Source of the DNA: Mariniflexile gromovii
GTDB taxonomy: Bacteria > Bacteroidota > Bacteroidia > Flavobacteriales > Flavobacteriaceae
DNA length: 64,000 nucleotides
Assembly (NCBI RefSeq): GCF_017814435.1
Contig: NZ_JAGJCB010000005.1
Coordinates: forward strand, 124,001 to 188,000
Reading direction: 5' to 3'
Below are positions 9,001-17,035 of this stretch, one piece after another. The translations under genes and the position numbers were made by a program. Within the stretch, counting starts at the first letter, position 1; every line of letters starts with the position of its first letter. The notes beneath the pieces are model-generated. The model worked only from the letters and a program-made list of their open reading frames with translations, was not told the origin of the DNA and did not search any database.

Positions 9001-10050
9001 AAAGAAGAAAAGTTAGTCGCAAGCATTTGGCAAGACATATTAAAAAAAGAGAAAATAGATATTTTTAGTAACTTTTTTGAGATGGGCGGGCATTCTATTA
9101 TGGCGGTAAACGTTATGGTAGCTATAGAAAACAAAACAGGGATACGCATTCCTCTTTCTGCATTGTTCCAACATTCCACCATTGAAAAATTTGCCAAATT
9201 ATTAACTGTTGAAAATGAAATTTCTTCAGATTATTTAGTACCGCTCAAGCCAAATGGAACAAAAACACCTCTTTTCATCGTTCATGGGAAAGGACTGAAC
9301 ATTTTAAATTTTGCACACGTCATAAATCATTTTGATGAAGACCAACCCGTTTATGGGCTGCAAGGTGTTGGACCTAATGGTTATGATAACTGGTTTGAAT
9401 CTGTTGAAGCTATGGCGGCACGCTACATTGAATCTATTATGGAAGTTCATCCTCAAGGACCTTATGCTGTAGCAGGGTTTTCTTTTGGTGGCGTAGTTGC
9501 TTTTGAAATGGCTCGCCAATTAAAAGAACAGGGTAAAACAGTGAGCCTCATTGCTGCATTAGACTCAAATGTAGATTCCTCTTATTATTGTGCCTCACTT
9601 TTACAAAAAAGATTGGTTAGATATTATGATCGTACGTATAGACGTGTAGATTATTTATGGCAAATGCTAACAAGTTGGGAAGCCTTAAAATTAAGGGCTA
9701 ATACAAAAAAAGTGTATCTACAGAAAAAATACTTTGGTTTAAAGGATGATATGACAGAACAGGAAGTTGTAGCACATGAACTTTACGTAGAAGCTGATGC
9801 CATGGTTTCAAAAATTGTGGATAAATTTCAACTTAAGCCACAAGATTTTGAAGTGGAGTTATTTCGAGCAAAAGATGATGATAGTTACAAATTAGACCCA
9901 GAACACTTAGGATGGAAAAGAGCTGCTTTAAAAGGCGTTAATATTCATAATATTTCTGGGAATCATCTAAATATAGTGGCACCTCCAAATGATAAAAAGT
10001 TAGCGAGAATGTTACAGGATATTTTAGATAAAAAACATGCCAACATCTAA
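6052..10050 (+). CDS. Single-module nonribosomal peptide synthetase, C-A-T-TE
   Basis: 1332 residues in four domains. The condensation domain (about 30-460) has the active-site motif HHIIGDG at 156-162. The adenylation domain (about 480-985) has YTSGSTGKPKG at 628-638, Asp674 in the amine-binding position, LYGPTE and a C-terminal NDKVDR keeping the catalytic Lys. The carrier domain has Ser1015 in GGHS. The type I thioesterase (about 1070-1330) has Ser1144 in GFSFGG and His1305 in GNH. All catalytic residues are intact. By eye the specificity residues read roughly D-I-F-V-W-C-L-I-F-K, which I cannot assign. It should load one amino acid, condense it with an acyl or aminoacyl donor, and release or transfer the product. 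The next gene overlaps its end and supplies the carrier-activating enzyme. Confidence 0.93.
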   Translation: MKVQSHNQNKTQLDPLLHNIESVINTTNTQLEIWTDCIIGGDDANKSYNLSYSITFKGDLVLEALQQAVNILVERHECLRTSFSSDGIYMNLFKDLKTEISVDDISQIPEDEKESAKKNIIDSEVNYLFNLVEGPLFKVKLIKLDDLENILVLTHHHIIGDGLSINIIVEELSIIYSAHIENTIPKLKTPERFSEYAKKVNALKENNEYKQIEDFWLDIYKDSVPTMELPIDETRPPLRTYNSTRVDFPIDIKLINSLRQLANSADCSLTTSLLAAYEIFICKITGQKDIVVGFPVSGNRQYNMKHLIGDCANLLPLRTKINTNISFVDYLKQRNPAIIESYLHQQVSFGHLLQKLAIARDPSRVPMVPITLTVDLNRDIETEYSFMGLTYEFEINPRAYASFEMQIHACMSKNVPTLQCYYNTSLFKEETIHKMMTSFEDTISKLISEQNSPLADIIKGDYLADYTKLNDTETPYPKVSLSEILNKRSEISPNNIAIEYKNTQITYKDLHIKVNQFAHYLEAQGVQSGDYIAVSYPRSPELVYAILAIIQCGAAYLPLDHEYPAKRVEYMMEDSEAKYLLTSKALSLSLPKCSNTILIDDAMESLSQYPETKLERFVDPENVLYLLYTSGSTGKPKGAKITNRNVVNLFYSLEVEPGITETDRVPFISTISFDIASFELFFPLFKGAVLVIPDHETPSDGRLFLEMLDKEKISLVVATPTTYQMLLDSGWNKKLPIKIWCCGEPLPAKLAKELIDRSDELWTLYGPTEVTIFSSCKHIKNEETIISVGAPIANMQYYIVDEHLNLLPPNAIGEIAIGGDGVGKGYLGKPELTAAKYIPNKFSDKKDAIMYLSGDIGKLLPSNEVMCLGRIDHQVKVRGHRIEIGEIEHALTSIKGIKSAIVLAKKDILVAFVVVDYEFTTELDEIRSWRNELASQLPTFMVPHVFHILDKMPRTLNDKVDRTALLEYKSTSENEDACTEPRTKEEKLVASIWQDILKKEKIDIFSNFFEMGGHSIMAVNVMVAIENKTGIRIPLSALFQHSTIEKFAKLLTVENEISSDYLVPLKPNGTKTPLFIVHGKGLNILNFAHVINHFDEDQPVYGLQGVGPNGYDNWFESVEAMAARYIESIMEVHPQGPYAVAGFSFGGVVAFEMARQLKEQGKTVSLIAALDSNVDSSYYCASLLQKRLVRYYDRTYRRVDYLWQMLTSWEALKLRANTKKVYLQKKYFGLKDDMTEQEVVAHELYVEADAMVSKIVDKFQLKPQDFEVELFRAKDDDSYKLDPEHLGWKRAALKGVNIHNISGNHLNIVAPPNDKKLARMLQDILDKKHANI

Positions 10051-10831
10051 AATCCTTATTTCATTTTCAAATGTAAAGAGTGTTAAATCAATACCTAATA
10101 AAGAAACTTCTTTCATTGCCAATGATAGCATCATTTATAGTATTTATTTACCCGATTTCCTCAACTTAGAAAGCGATTTAAAAAGATATCTAAATTTAAA
10201 TGAGATTGGCAGAGCCGAACGTTTTCACAGGGATATAGACCGACATCGATTCATCATTTATAGAGCTATCTTAAAATTTATTTTAGCAGCCTATACCAAG
10301 TTAGATGTACGAACTATTGCGTTTGATTATCATTCAAATAAAAAACCATATTTGGCCTCTCATCCATGGCTTCAATTTAACAGTTCACATGCTGAAGACT
10401 ATGCGCTTATTGCCATTTCTCGAAAAAAAATAGGCATTGATATTGAACATATGTCTGATGATTTTAATTTCAACAACCTCATCCAAAATGTTTTTGGGAA
10501 GGAAGAAACCTCAATAATCCAAAATGCTGTAAATAAAAAACAAACGTTCTACACCTTGTGGACACGAAAAGAGGCTTTTGTTAAGGGTATTGGAAAAGGT
10601 ATTGATGATGATTTTAGATATATCCCTTGTTTAGATGGGCAACATGAGATCCCTTCTGGCCTAATACAAAACACTGAAGACTGGCAGGTATGTAGTTTTA
10701 ATGTTGGAAATCATTATTTGGCTGCGGTAGCAATGGAAGGTTCATCAACATATTTAATAGAACCCGTATTGTTTACGGTGCCTAATACTATGAAGGGTTT
10801 ACTTAAAATGGCTCAACTAAGTATCGATTGA
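10037..10831 (+). CDS. Sfp-type 4'-phosphopantetheinyl transferase
   Basis: A 264-residue protein with the two signatures of the Sfp/AcpT superfamily: GIDIE at 133-137, whose acidic residues bind magnesium, and WTRKEAFVKGIGKG at 175-188. FNSSHAEDYALIA before them is the usual FN-x-SH region. It moves phosphopantetheine from CoA onto the carrier-domain Ser of the synthetases. The start codon lies 14 bases inside the end of the upstream synthetase in another frame, so the two are co-translated. This strongly suggests it activates Ser1015 of that enzyme and the carrier Ser of the second synthetase. The length is typical. Confidence 0.93.
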   Translation: MPTSKILISFSNVKSVKSIPNKETSFIANDSIIYSIYLPDFLNLESDLKRYLNLNEIGRAERFHRDIDRHRFIIYRAILKFILAAYTKLDVRTIAFDYHSNKKPYLASHPWLQFNSSHAEDYALIAISRKKIGIDIEHMSDDFNFNNLIQNVFGKEETSIIQNAVNKKQTFYTLWTRKEAFVKGIGKGIDDDFRYIPCLDGQHEIPSGLIQNTEDWQVCSFNVGNHYLAAVAMEGSSTYLIEPVLFTVPNTMKGLLKMAQLSID

Positions 10832-11305
10832 CCCAATCAATTTAGATACTTTTAAAAACGCCTTCCCCTTCTTAAGTTTCTCTTACTCCATCATATGCAA
10901 TTCTATGCCCAAGCAACCACTTATTAAATTTCTCAACTTTCTTGTTTCATAATATCTAAATAAACTTTAGCCCTTTTATAAAAAAATTCGACCATTGATA
11001 TGGTTTCTACTTAGGTGGTTTCAATTATAATGGAAAACTTACGGTTTAAAATATCAAAAAAAAAATCCTGTTAATTATCAAAAACGTAATATTTCCAATC
11101 TATTTGGGCAAAATCGAAAAAATAGCAACAGATTGCAAATTGTTTTTTTTATTGCAATAAAAAACTTTAATATTGCCAATCCCTAATGCTATATAGCAGC
11201 AATTTTTTTTGTTGTTAATTATCTAATAGTTTTTATTTTTTACAAGTTTGTTTCCAAAGTCCCCAGGTTTTAGAAGCTTAACCCAAAATTATATAAGTAC
11301 TATTT
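10832..11305 (+). other. 474-base intergenic region before the acyltransferase gene
   Basis: AT-rich. It holds a 12-base palindrome TGCTATATAGCA at 11187-11198 and several homopolymer runs. No convincing terminator after the transferase gene, no TAnnTTTG box and no copy of the shared leader element were found. Confidence 0.4.
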
Positions 11306-12430
11306 ATGATACAAAATAAAAAACGAATTAAAATTTTTGATGTAGCAAAGGGCATTAGTATCATACTAATGACCATGAGTCGCTACCCTTTTTTGGAAAC
11401 TTATCCTACCTTAATATCTTTTCAAAATGTTGCAATTATTTTTAAAATGCCTACATTCATTTTTATATCGGGATATCTTCTAAGCGATCGATTGGATTTC
11501 AAAAGTTTTTTTTATCATAAAGTTGATGGTCTCATAAAACCTTTAATAGGGTTTTTATTTAGCTTAACATTGTTAAATATAATACTTTATTTGGTGACCT
11601 CTGACAGGATAATTCTGCATGATATTTTACAATACATTCTAAATTTGCCGCGATCATTTTTCCACGGAAGTTTTGATGTTGTAAACGTGTCATTTTGGTT
11701 TATAACAGCTTTATTTTTAGGGCAGATATGCTTAAAAGGATTTTTAGTAATTTCAAATTTAAAGAAACCTTTTAATTACCTGCTTTTAAGCATTTTTTTT
11801 ATAGTATTATTAATTTTGAATGCCATTAAAACAAAATTTTATTGGTCTGAATATATACCTTCATTTTTTACTTATTTATTTTTAGGTTATGGTTTCAAAA
11901 AAATAAGCCTAAGATTTTTTAATGGGACTTCATTTTTTTATAATAAAAAAATGATTTTATTTCCAATTTTATTTTTAATATCGTACGTTACCCTTTACGA
12001 ATTAAACTTTGATGTTGATTTAAATTTAGCTGGACTTCATTTTAATTATCATTATCTTTTAATCCTATCGCTATTCGGTGTATTTACCATTATTTATTTA
12101 TGTAGTTTTATTGAAAAAATACCCATCCTAAATTCTGTTTTAGTCTATTGTTCCAAAGCTAGCTTTTTTATTTTGGCCTATCACATATTTATTAAAGATG
12201 TATTTTCCACCATGTTTGATCTAGAAACTTACAACCCTTTATTGCATACATTTTTATTTTTCTTAAACATAGTACTTTGTTGTCTAATTTATATGCTATT
12301 AAAGCGAGTAACTATTGTTCGTCTTTTGTTTTACCCCTTAAAAACGATTGAATTAAAGGATATAGAAATTAAGTTATTAAAATCTAAATATATTAGCAGA
12401 ATTATTCCAAAAGAAATATCATTGGCCTAA
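11306..12430 (+). CDS. Acyltransferase 3 family membrane protein
   Basis: A 374-residue integral membrane protein with about ten hydrophobic segments. It begins KKRIKIFDVAKGISIILMTM, the family start in which D-x-x-K/R-G marks the first membrane helix. MPTFIFISGYLL follows, matching the conserved MP-x-F-F-x-x-S-G-F/Y loop. The usual first-helix His is replaced: the sequence reads MTMSRYPF where many members have H-x-x-R/F, which may alter or weaken activity. Members O-acylate sugars or lipids at the membrane. Its place between two NRPS genes suggests it decorates the peptide product, a lipid or the exopolysaccharide. The role is inferred. Confidence 0.8.
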   Translation: MIQNKKRIKIFDVAKGISIILMTMSRYPFLETYPTLISFQNVAIIFKMPTFIFISGYLLSDRLDFKSFFYHKVDGLIKPLIGFLFSLTLLNIILYLVTSDRIILHDILQYILNLPRSFFHGSFDVVNVSFWFITALFLGQICLKGFLVISNLKKPFNYLLLSIFFIVLLILNAIKTKFYWSEYIPSFFTYLFLGYGFKKISLRFFNGTSFFYNKKMILFPILFLISYVTLYELNFDVDLNLAGLHFNYHYLLILSLFGVFTIIYLCSFIEKIPILNSVLVYCSKASFFILAYHIFIKDVFSTMFDLETYNPLLHTFLFFLNIVLCCLIYMLLKRVTIVRLLFYPLKTIELKDIEIKLLKSKYISRIIPKEISLA

Positions 12431-12640
12431 CTTCAAAAGAAACATCATTAATAAAAGCAAAATGCAATGCTTGTTTTCTTGTATTTCGTTAGAAATGATT
12501 ACTTAACGTGTGTGAAATTCAGTTTTTAACATCCTTTGCGTCTTATTACAATAAAACACTAAAAACCAACCACTTAAGATAAAATTTATGTAAATGATTT
12601 TATTTAATTTACAGCTAACTAATAATATTTTTCAAATAAT

Positions 12641-12671
12641 GTAATTCATCGATTATAATTGCTGTGTATAG
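12641..12671 (+). promoter_or_regulatory. Shared upstream element part 1, copy B (before NRPS 2)
   Basis: GTAATTCATCGATTATAATT followed by GCTGTGTATAG. It shares an unbroken run of 23 bases (TTCATC through GCTGTGT) with copy C of the exopolysaccharide operon. It is also close to copy A, where homology continues for a further 200 bases or so. It lies 310 bases before the ATG of the second synthetase. Confidence 0.8.
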
Positions 12672-12753
12672 AAAAATACAATATTATAATTATTAACATG
12701 ATATTTTTGCCTTAGAAATAACTGTTATTTTTCTTAATAAACATTGAATTTCA

Positions 12754-12763
12754 ATTAATAGCA
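12754..12763 (+). promoter_or_regulatory. Shared upstream element part 2, copy B
   Basis: ATTAATAGCA, 113 bases after the start of part 1. The flanks (TTTC before and AATAATTTTAAA after) also match copy A, as expected if leader and gene were duplicated together. Confidence 0.6.
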
Positions 12764-12950
12764 CTAAATAATTTTAAAACACAAACTTTATGGCAGAATT
12801 GTATTAAAACAATCTGTTAAATTAAAATTTATAGTCTATTGAGTACAATCTATCCCACATGTATTTTATCATTAAGCTTATTTGATGATTTTGTTAGTTT
12901 TAATTAGAACGTATTACAAATTACATTTAATAATATAGCTGTATAAAAAA

Positions 12951-15584
12951 ATGAATAGCAATAAAACTTATTTATCTTATTATAATGAACTAAACAATAC
13001 GGAAGCTGTTTACCCAACAGAACCGTTGCACGTATTGTTACATAACCAAGCTAAACTATTTTCTAACAAAACAGCTATAGAATTTAAAGGCTCCTGTGTT
13101 TCCTATGAAGCATTGCAAAAAAGAGCGAATCAATTATCGCATTATTTAGTAAATCAAGGGGTATGTGCTGGAGCCTTAGTAGGCGTATCTTTAAATCGGG
13201 ATCCAGAATTATTGGCTACACTAATGGCTATTTTACAATGTGGTGCCGCCTATGTTCCGTTAGATCCTAATTACCCAAAGTCTAGATTAGAATTTATACT
13301 AATAGATTCTCAAGCAAAACACCTTATTACAAATAAAGATAATACATTACATATTGATGATTCTATTAAACAGTTATATATTGAAGATGCATTATCTCAA
13401 GAAAAAACGCTTCTCAACACTCCTTTAAATATTGTTGTTAACCAAAATGATCTTGCTTATATTCTTTACACATCAGGTTCTACGGGGAAACCAAAAGGTG
13501 TTCCCATATCGCATAAAAACCTAGTGAATTTTTTATTTAGTATCTCTAAGGAACCTGGTATTACTGAAAACGATAAGCTTTTAGCAATCACAACTATTTC
13601 ATTTGATATTGCAGGTCTTGAACTCTTTTTACCACTTTTAAATGGCGCATGTATTATAATGGTAGATGCTGAAACAGCTCGTAATGGAGAGTTATTACAT
13701 GATATACTAAAAACTAAAAAGATAAGTATTGTACAAGCAACGCCTACTACTTGGAAAATGTTATTAGAATCAAAATGGGAACAACCACTACCTATTACAG
13801 CTTTGTGTGGGGGTGAAGCTTTAACTTCAGAACTTGCACAAAAAATATTATCTAAATGTAAAAAACTGTGGAATATGTATGGCCCTACAGAAACCACTAT
13901 ATGGTCCACTATAAAAGAAATAAAACCTGATGACGAATTAATTACCATAGGCAAACCCATTGCCAATACACAAGTTTTTTTATTAAATGCATCAGGTCTG
14001 CTAGCAAAACCAGGAACTATTGGAGAGATAACCATTGCTGGAGATGGTGTTGCAGAAGGTTATTGGAAACGCCCAGAATTAACTGCAGAGAAATTTATAA
14101 AAAATACATTCAACTCAAATACGAATACATTACTTTATAAAACAGGCGATTTAGGGATATTATTACCTTCAAACAATATACAATGCTTAGGTAGAACAGA
14201 TCATCAAATAAAAATACGTGGCTACCGTATTGAACCAGAAGAGATTGAAAAAAACCTCATCCTTTTAAACCACATACAAGAAGCAGTTGTACTTGTCCAT
14301 AATGATATACTAATCGCTTTTGTAAAACCTATAGTTTTTGAAAAATTCACTAGTGAGCATATTAACGAATGGAAATCAAATTTAACAGATAAATTACCTT
14401 CGTATTTTGTTCCAAACCAAATTAAAGTTGTTAAAGAATTTCCAACTACTCCTAATGGAAAATTAGACAGACAAGCGCTTTTATATTCAGAAACAATAAA
14501 AATTGAATCAAGCTCTATTTCAGAGCCAAAAACAGATACCGAAAAACTCATTGCTGGCATCTGGGAAAAATACCTACATATTGATTATGTAGACATTCGA
14601 AATAATTTTTTTGAATTAGGAGGCAATTCACTCATAGCCATTCAAGTTATGAATGACATTGAAAAAGAAACAGGAAAAACCCTTCCATTATCTTCTTTAT
14701 TTGAATATTCTACTATTGAAAAATTCTCTCAACTATTAAATTCTGAAAATATAGATACATGGGGCTCTTTAGTTCCTATAAAACCCCAAGGAAACAAAAC
14801 ACCGGTTTATATAGTGCACGGTGCTGGTCTGGAAGTTTTAATTTTTAAAGAATTATCAGATAACTTAGATGCAAACCAACCTGTTTATGGGCTCCAAGCA
14901 AAAGACCTTTTCAATTCTACAACCACATATGACACTATTGAGAAAATAGCAGCTCATTATGTAGACACCATTATAGACGCGAACCCTGAAGGAACTTTTG
15001 CTTTAGCTGGCTATTCTTTTGGTGGTATTATAGCCTACGAAATGGCAAGAAAACTTACAGAGCAAGGTAAAAAGGTAACCATGGTTGGGTTATTAGATAC
15101 TGCTATAGAGCCACACTTTTACCACGCATCTCCTTTACTTAAAAAAGCAGCTATGTTAGCTTATAAAAATAAAAGAAGATTGAATTTTTTAAAAGAAATG
15201 ACTCAAAGTTGGGGTCATGTTAAATTGCATTTGAATCGTAAAAAGGAGTTTTTATCTCAAAGATATTTACATCCTAAAAATTTCGAAACAGATCAAGAGC
15301 AAATAAAGCATGAAGAATTCATTAAAACTGAAAGCATCATTCATCCTATAAAAAATCGTTATTATATGACCTCTCAGCATGTCATTGTCGATTTATTTAA
15401 AGCAGAGGAGCATATCGCCTATGTTGATGATACAACATTTACAGGATGGCAGAATTTTGCATTAAATGGTGTAAACGTTCATAGAACCCCTGGAAATCAT
15501 GATACCCTTCTAAGTTCTGAAAATGCAAAAGAATTGGCTCGTATTTTTCAAAGTGTATTGGATTTAAGAAACAACAATCAATAA
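12951..15584 (+). CDS. Nonribosomal peptide synthetase lacking a condensation domain, A-T-TE
   Basis: 877 residues. The adenylation domain (about 20-520) has YTSGSTGKPKG at 173-183, FDIAGLELF with the amine-binding Asp, MYGPTETT, YKTGDLG, GRTDHQIKIRGYRIE and NGKLDR. The carrier domain has Ser560 in GGNS. The type I thioesterase has Ser689 in GYSFGG, an Asp in GLLDT and His850 in GNH. The specificity residues read by eye as about D-I-L-Q-L-G-M-I-W-K, close to a published glycine code (DILQLGLIWK). It lacks a condensation domain yet has its own release domain, so it may load an amino acid and hand it directly to an acceptor. The A-T-TE part is clearly related to the first synthetase. The two-part leader lies upstream. 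Confidence 0.92.
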   Translation: MNSNKTYLSYYNELNNTEAVYPTEPLHVLLHNQAKLFSNKTAIEFKGSCVSYEALQKRANQLSHYLVNQGVCAGALVGVSLNRDPELLATLMAILQCGAAYVPLDPNYPKSRLEFILIDSQAKHLITNKDNTLHIDDSIKQLYIEDALSQEKTLLNTPLNIVVNQNDLAYILYTSGSTGKPKGVPISHKNLVNFLFSISKEPGITENDKLLAITTISFDIAGLELFLPLLNGACIIMVDAETARNGELLHDILKTKKISIVQATPTTWKMLLESKWEQPLPITALCGGEALTSELAQKILSKCKKLWNMYGPTETTIWSTIKEIKPDDELITIGKPIANTQVFLLNASGLLAKPGTIGEITIAGDGVAEGYWKRPELTAEKFIKNTFNSNTNTLLYKTGDLGILLPSNNIQCLGRTDHQIKIRGYRIEPEEIEKNLILLNHIQEAVVLVHNDILIAFVKPIVFEKFTSEHINEWKSNLTDKLPSYFVPNQIKVVKEFPTTPNGKLDRQALLYSETIKIESSSISEPKTDTEKLIAGIWEKYLHIDYVDIRNNFFELGGNSLIAIQVMNDIEKETGKTLPLSSLFEYSTIEKFSQLLNSENIDTWGSLVPIKPQGNKTPVYIVHGAGLEVLIFKELSDNLDANQPVYGLQAKDLFNSTTTYDTIEKIAAHYVDTIIDANPEGTFALAGYSFGGIIAYEMARKLTEQGKKVTMVGLLDTAIEPHFYHASPLLKKAAMLAYKNKRRLNFLKEMTQSWGHVKLHLNRKKEFLSQRYLHPKNFETDQEQIKHEEFIKTESIIHPIKNRYYMTSQHVIVDLFKAEEHIAYVDDTTFTGWQNFALNGVNVHRTPGNHDTLLSSENAKELARIFQSVLDLRNNNQ

Positions 15585-15838
15585 AAATTTTCTAGAACCT
15601 AAACACCAAACTCTTTTGAAGAAATCATAAAACATTAAGAAAACCCCCGTTCTTACCTATCCCATGTAATTTATAATTAGGAAAAACTTAATCAATTAAC
15701 GGTCACAAATTGTTGAAACCATAAGAATTAGCTCCTAATTTTTAGAAATCCCCATTTATTAAGAAATTCTCTTATTTCATATAGAAAAAAACAAATATTA
15801 TCTTAATTTCGAGCTTAATATTTCAATTCAAATAATAT

Positions 15839-16951
15839 ATGAAAGTAGCATTTATTACTGGCGTAACCGGACAAGATGGTGCCTATCTTAGTGAATTTTT
15901 ATTAAAAAAAGGCTATCAAGTACATGGTTTAAAAAGACGGTCTTCATTGTTTAACACCGATCGTATTGACCACTTGTATCAAGACCCGCATGTAGATAAT
16001 CGAAATTTTTTCTTGCATTACGGCGATATGACGGATAGCACGAATTTAATCAGGCTTATCAAAGAAATCCAACCAGACGAAATTTATAACCTAGCCGCCA
16101 TGAGTCATGTACACGTGTCGTTTGAAATTCCAGAATACACAGGTAATGCCGATGGTTTAGGAACCTTAAGGATTTTAGATGCGGTTCGTTTATTAGGTCT
16201 TGAAAAAAAGACCCGTATTTACCAAGCCTCAACTTCCGAACTATACGGAAAAGTTCAAGAAGTGCCCCAATCTGAAACCACACCTTTTTACCCTAGAAGT
16301 CCGTATGCAGTAGCTAAAATGTATGCTTTTTGGATTACGGTAAACTACCGTGAAGCTTATGGCATGTATGCTTGTAATGGTATTTTATTCAATCACGAAT
16401 CACCCATTCGTGGGGAAACTTTCGTAACGCGTAAAATTACCCGAGCTACCGCTAGAATAGCACTTGGTTTGCAAGACAAAGTATATCTTGGAAATTTAGA
16501 TGCTAAAAGAGACTGGGGGCATGCCAAAGATTATGTAAGAATGATGTGGATGATTCTTCAAGCTGAAGAAGCCGAAGACTGGGTTATTGCTACAGGAAAA
16601 ACAACCACTGTGCGCGATTTTGTTAAAATGGCTTTCGGTGAAGTGGGTATCGAATTAGAGTTTAAAGGAGAGGGCGTTGATGAGAAAGGTTATGTAAAAT
16701 CTTGCTCAAACCCTAAATTCAATTTAGAAATAGGTAAAGAAGTATTAGCCGTAGACCCTAAGTATTTTAGACCAACAGAAGTTGAATTACTTATAGGTGA
16801 TGCTACCAAAGCAAATACCAAATTAGGATGGATTCCTGAATATGAATTGAAAGATTTGGTTAAAGATATGATGGCCAGTGATGTGAAGGTGATGCAAAAA
16901 GACCAACACATTAAAGAAGGTGGTTATCAAACTTTTAATTATTATGAATAA
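15839..16951 (+). CDS. gmd: GDP-mannose 4,6-dehydratase
   Basis: A 370-residue short-chain dehydrogenase of the extended type. It has an NADP-binding [10 protein letters not shown] at the N terminus, GLKRRSS, the catalytic TSELYGK stretch with YAVAK (Tyr-x-x-x-Lys), [20 protein letters not shown], and [10 protein letters not shown]. These are diagnostic for Gmd. It turns GDP-mannose into GDP-4-keto-6-deoxymannose, the precursor of GDP-fucose and of other 6-deoxy sugars. It is followed by fcl with an 84-base gap, so both are probably one transcript. No mannose-1-phosphate guanylyltransferase is in the window, so GDP-mannose must come from elsewhere. Confidence 0.97.
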   Translation: MKVAFITGVTGQDGAYLSEFLLKKGYQVHGLKRRSSLFNTDRIDHLYQDPHVDNRNFFLHYGDMTDSTNLIRLIKEIQPDEIYNLAAMSHVHVSFEIPEYTGNADGLGTLRILDAVRLLGLEKKTRIYQASTSELYGKVQEVPQSETTPFYPRSPYAVAKMYAFWITVNYREAYGMYACNGILFNHESPIRGETFVTRKITRATARIALGLQDKVYLGNLDAKRDWGHAKDYVRMMWMILQAEEAEDWVIATGKTTTVRDFVKMAFGEVGIELEFKGEGVDEKGYVKSCSNPKFNLEIGKEVLAVDPKYFRPTEVELLIGDATKANTKLGWIPEYELKDLVKDMMASDVKVMQKDQHIKEGGYQTFNYYE

Positions 16952-16952
16952 T

Positions 16953-17000
16953 GTTTTAATTGTTTAACTGTTGAATCGTTTAATTGTTTAACTGTCAAAC
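16953..17000. repeat. Two-copy tandem repeat between gmd and fcl
   Basis: The unit TTTAATTGTTTAACTG occurs twice, 25 bases apart, with diverged copies of GTTTAAC-like text after it. It lies fully in the gmd-fcl spacer. It is probably a short simple duplication with no known role. Confidence 0.55.
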
Positions 17001-17035
17001 TTTTCAACTTTCAATTTTGCAACTTAATAAAGAAC

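Noticed and set aside
11187-11198. Palindrome TGCTATATAGCA before the acyltransferase gene
   Set aside because: Single, short and AT-rich. I looked for the shared leader element here and did not find it.
13466-14035. Minus-strand open frame of 189 codons opposite the A domain of NRPS 2
   Set aside because: It mirrors the conserved adenylation motifs of the plus strand and has no start context or domain of its own.
12951-15584. A-T-TE enzyme as a quinone/furanone synthetase (atromentin or ralfuranone type)
   Set aside because: Those enzymes activate aryl pyruvates and lack the amine-binding Asp in the A domain; here the Asp is present in FDIAGLE and the pocket looks glycine-like.
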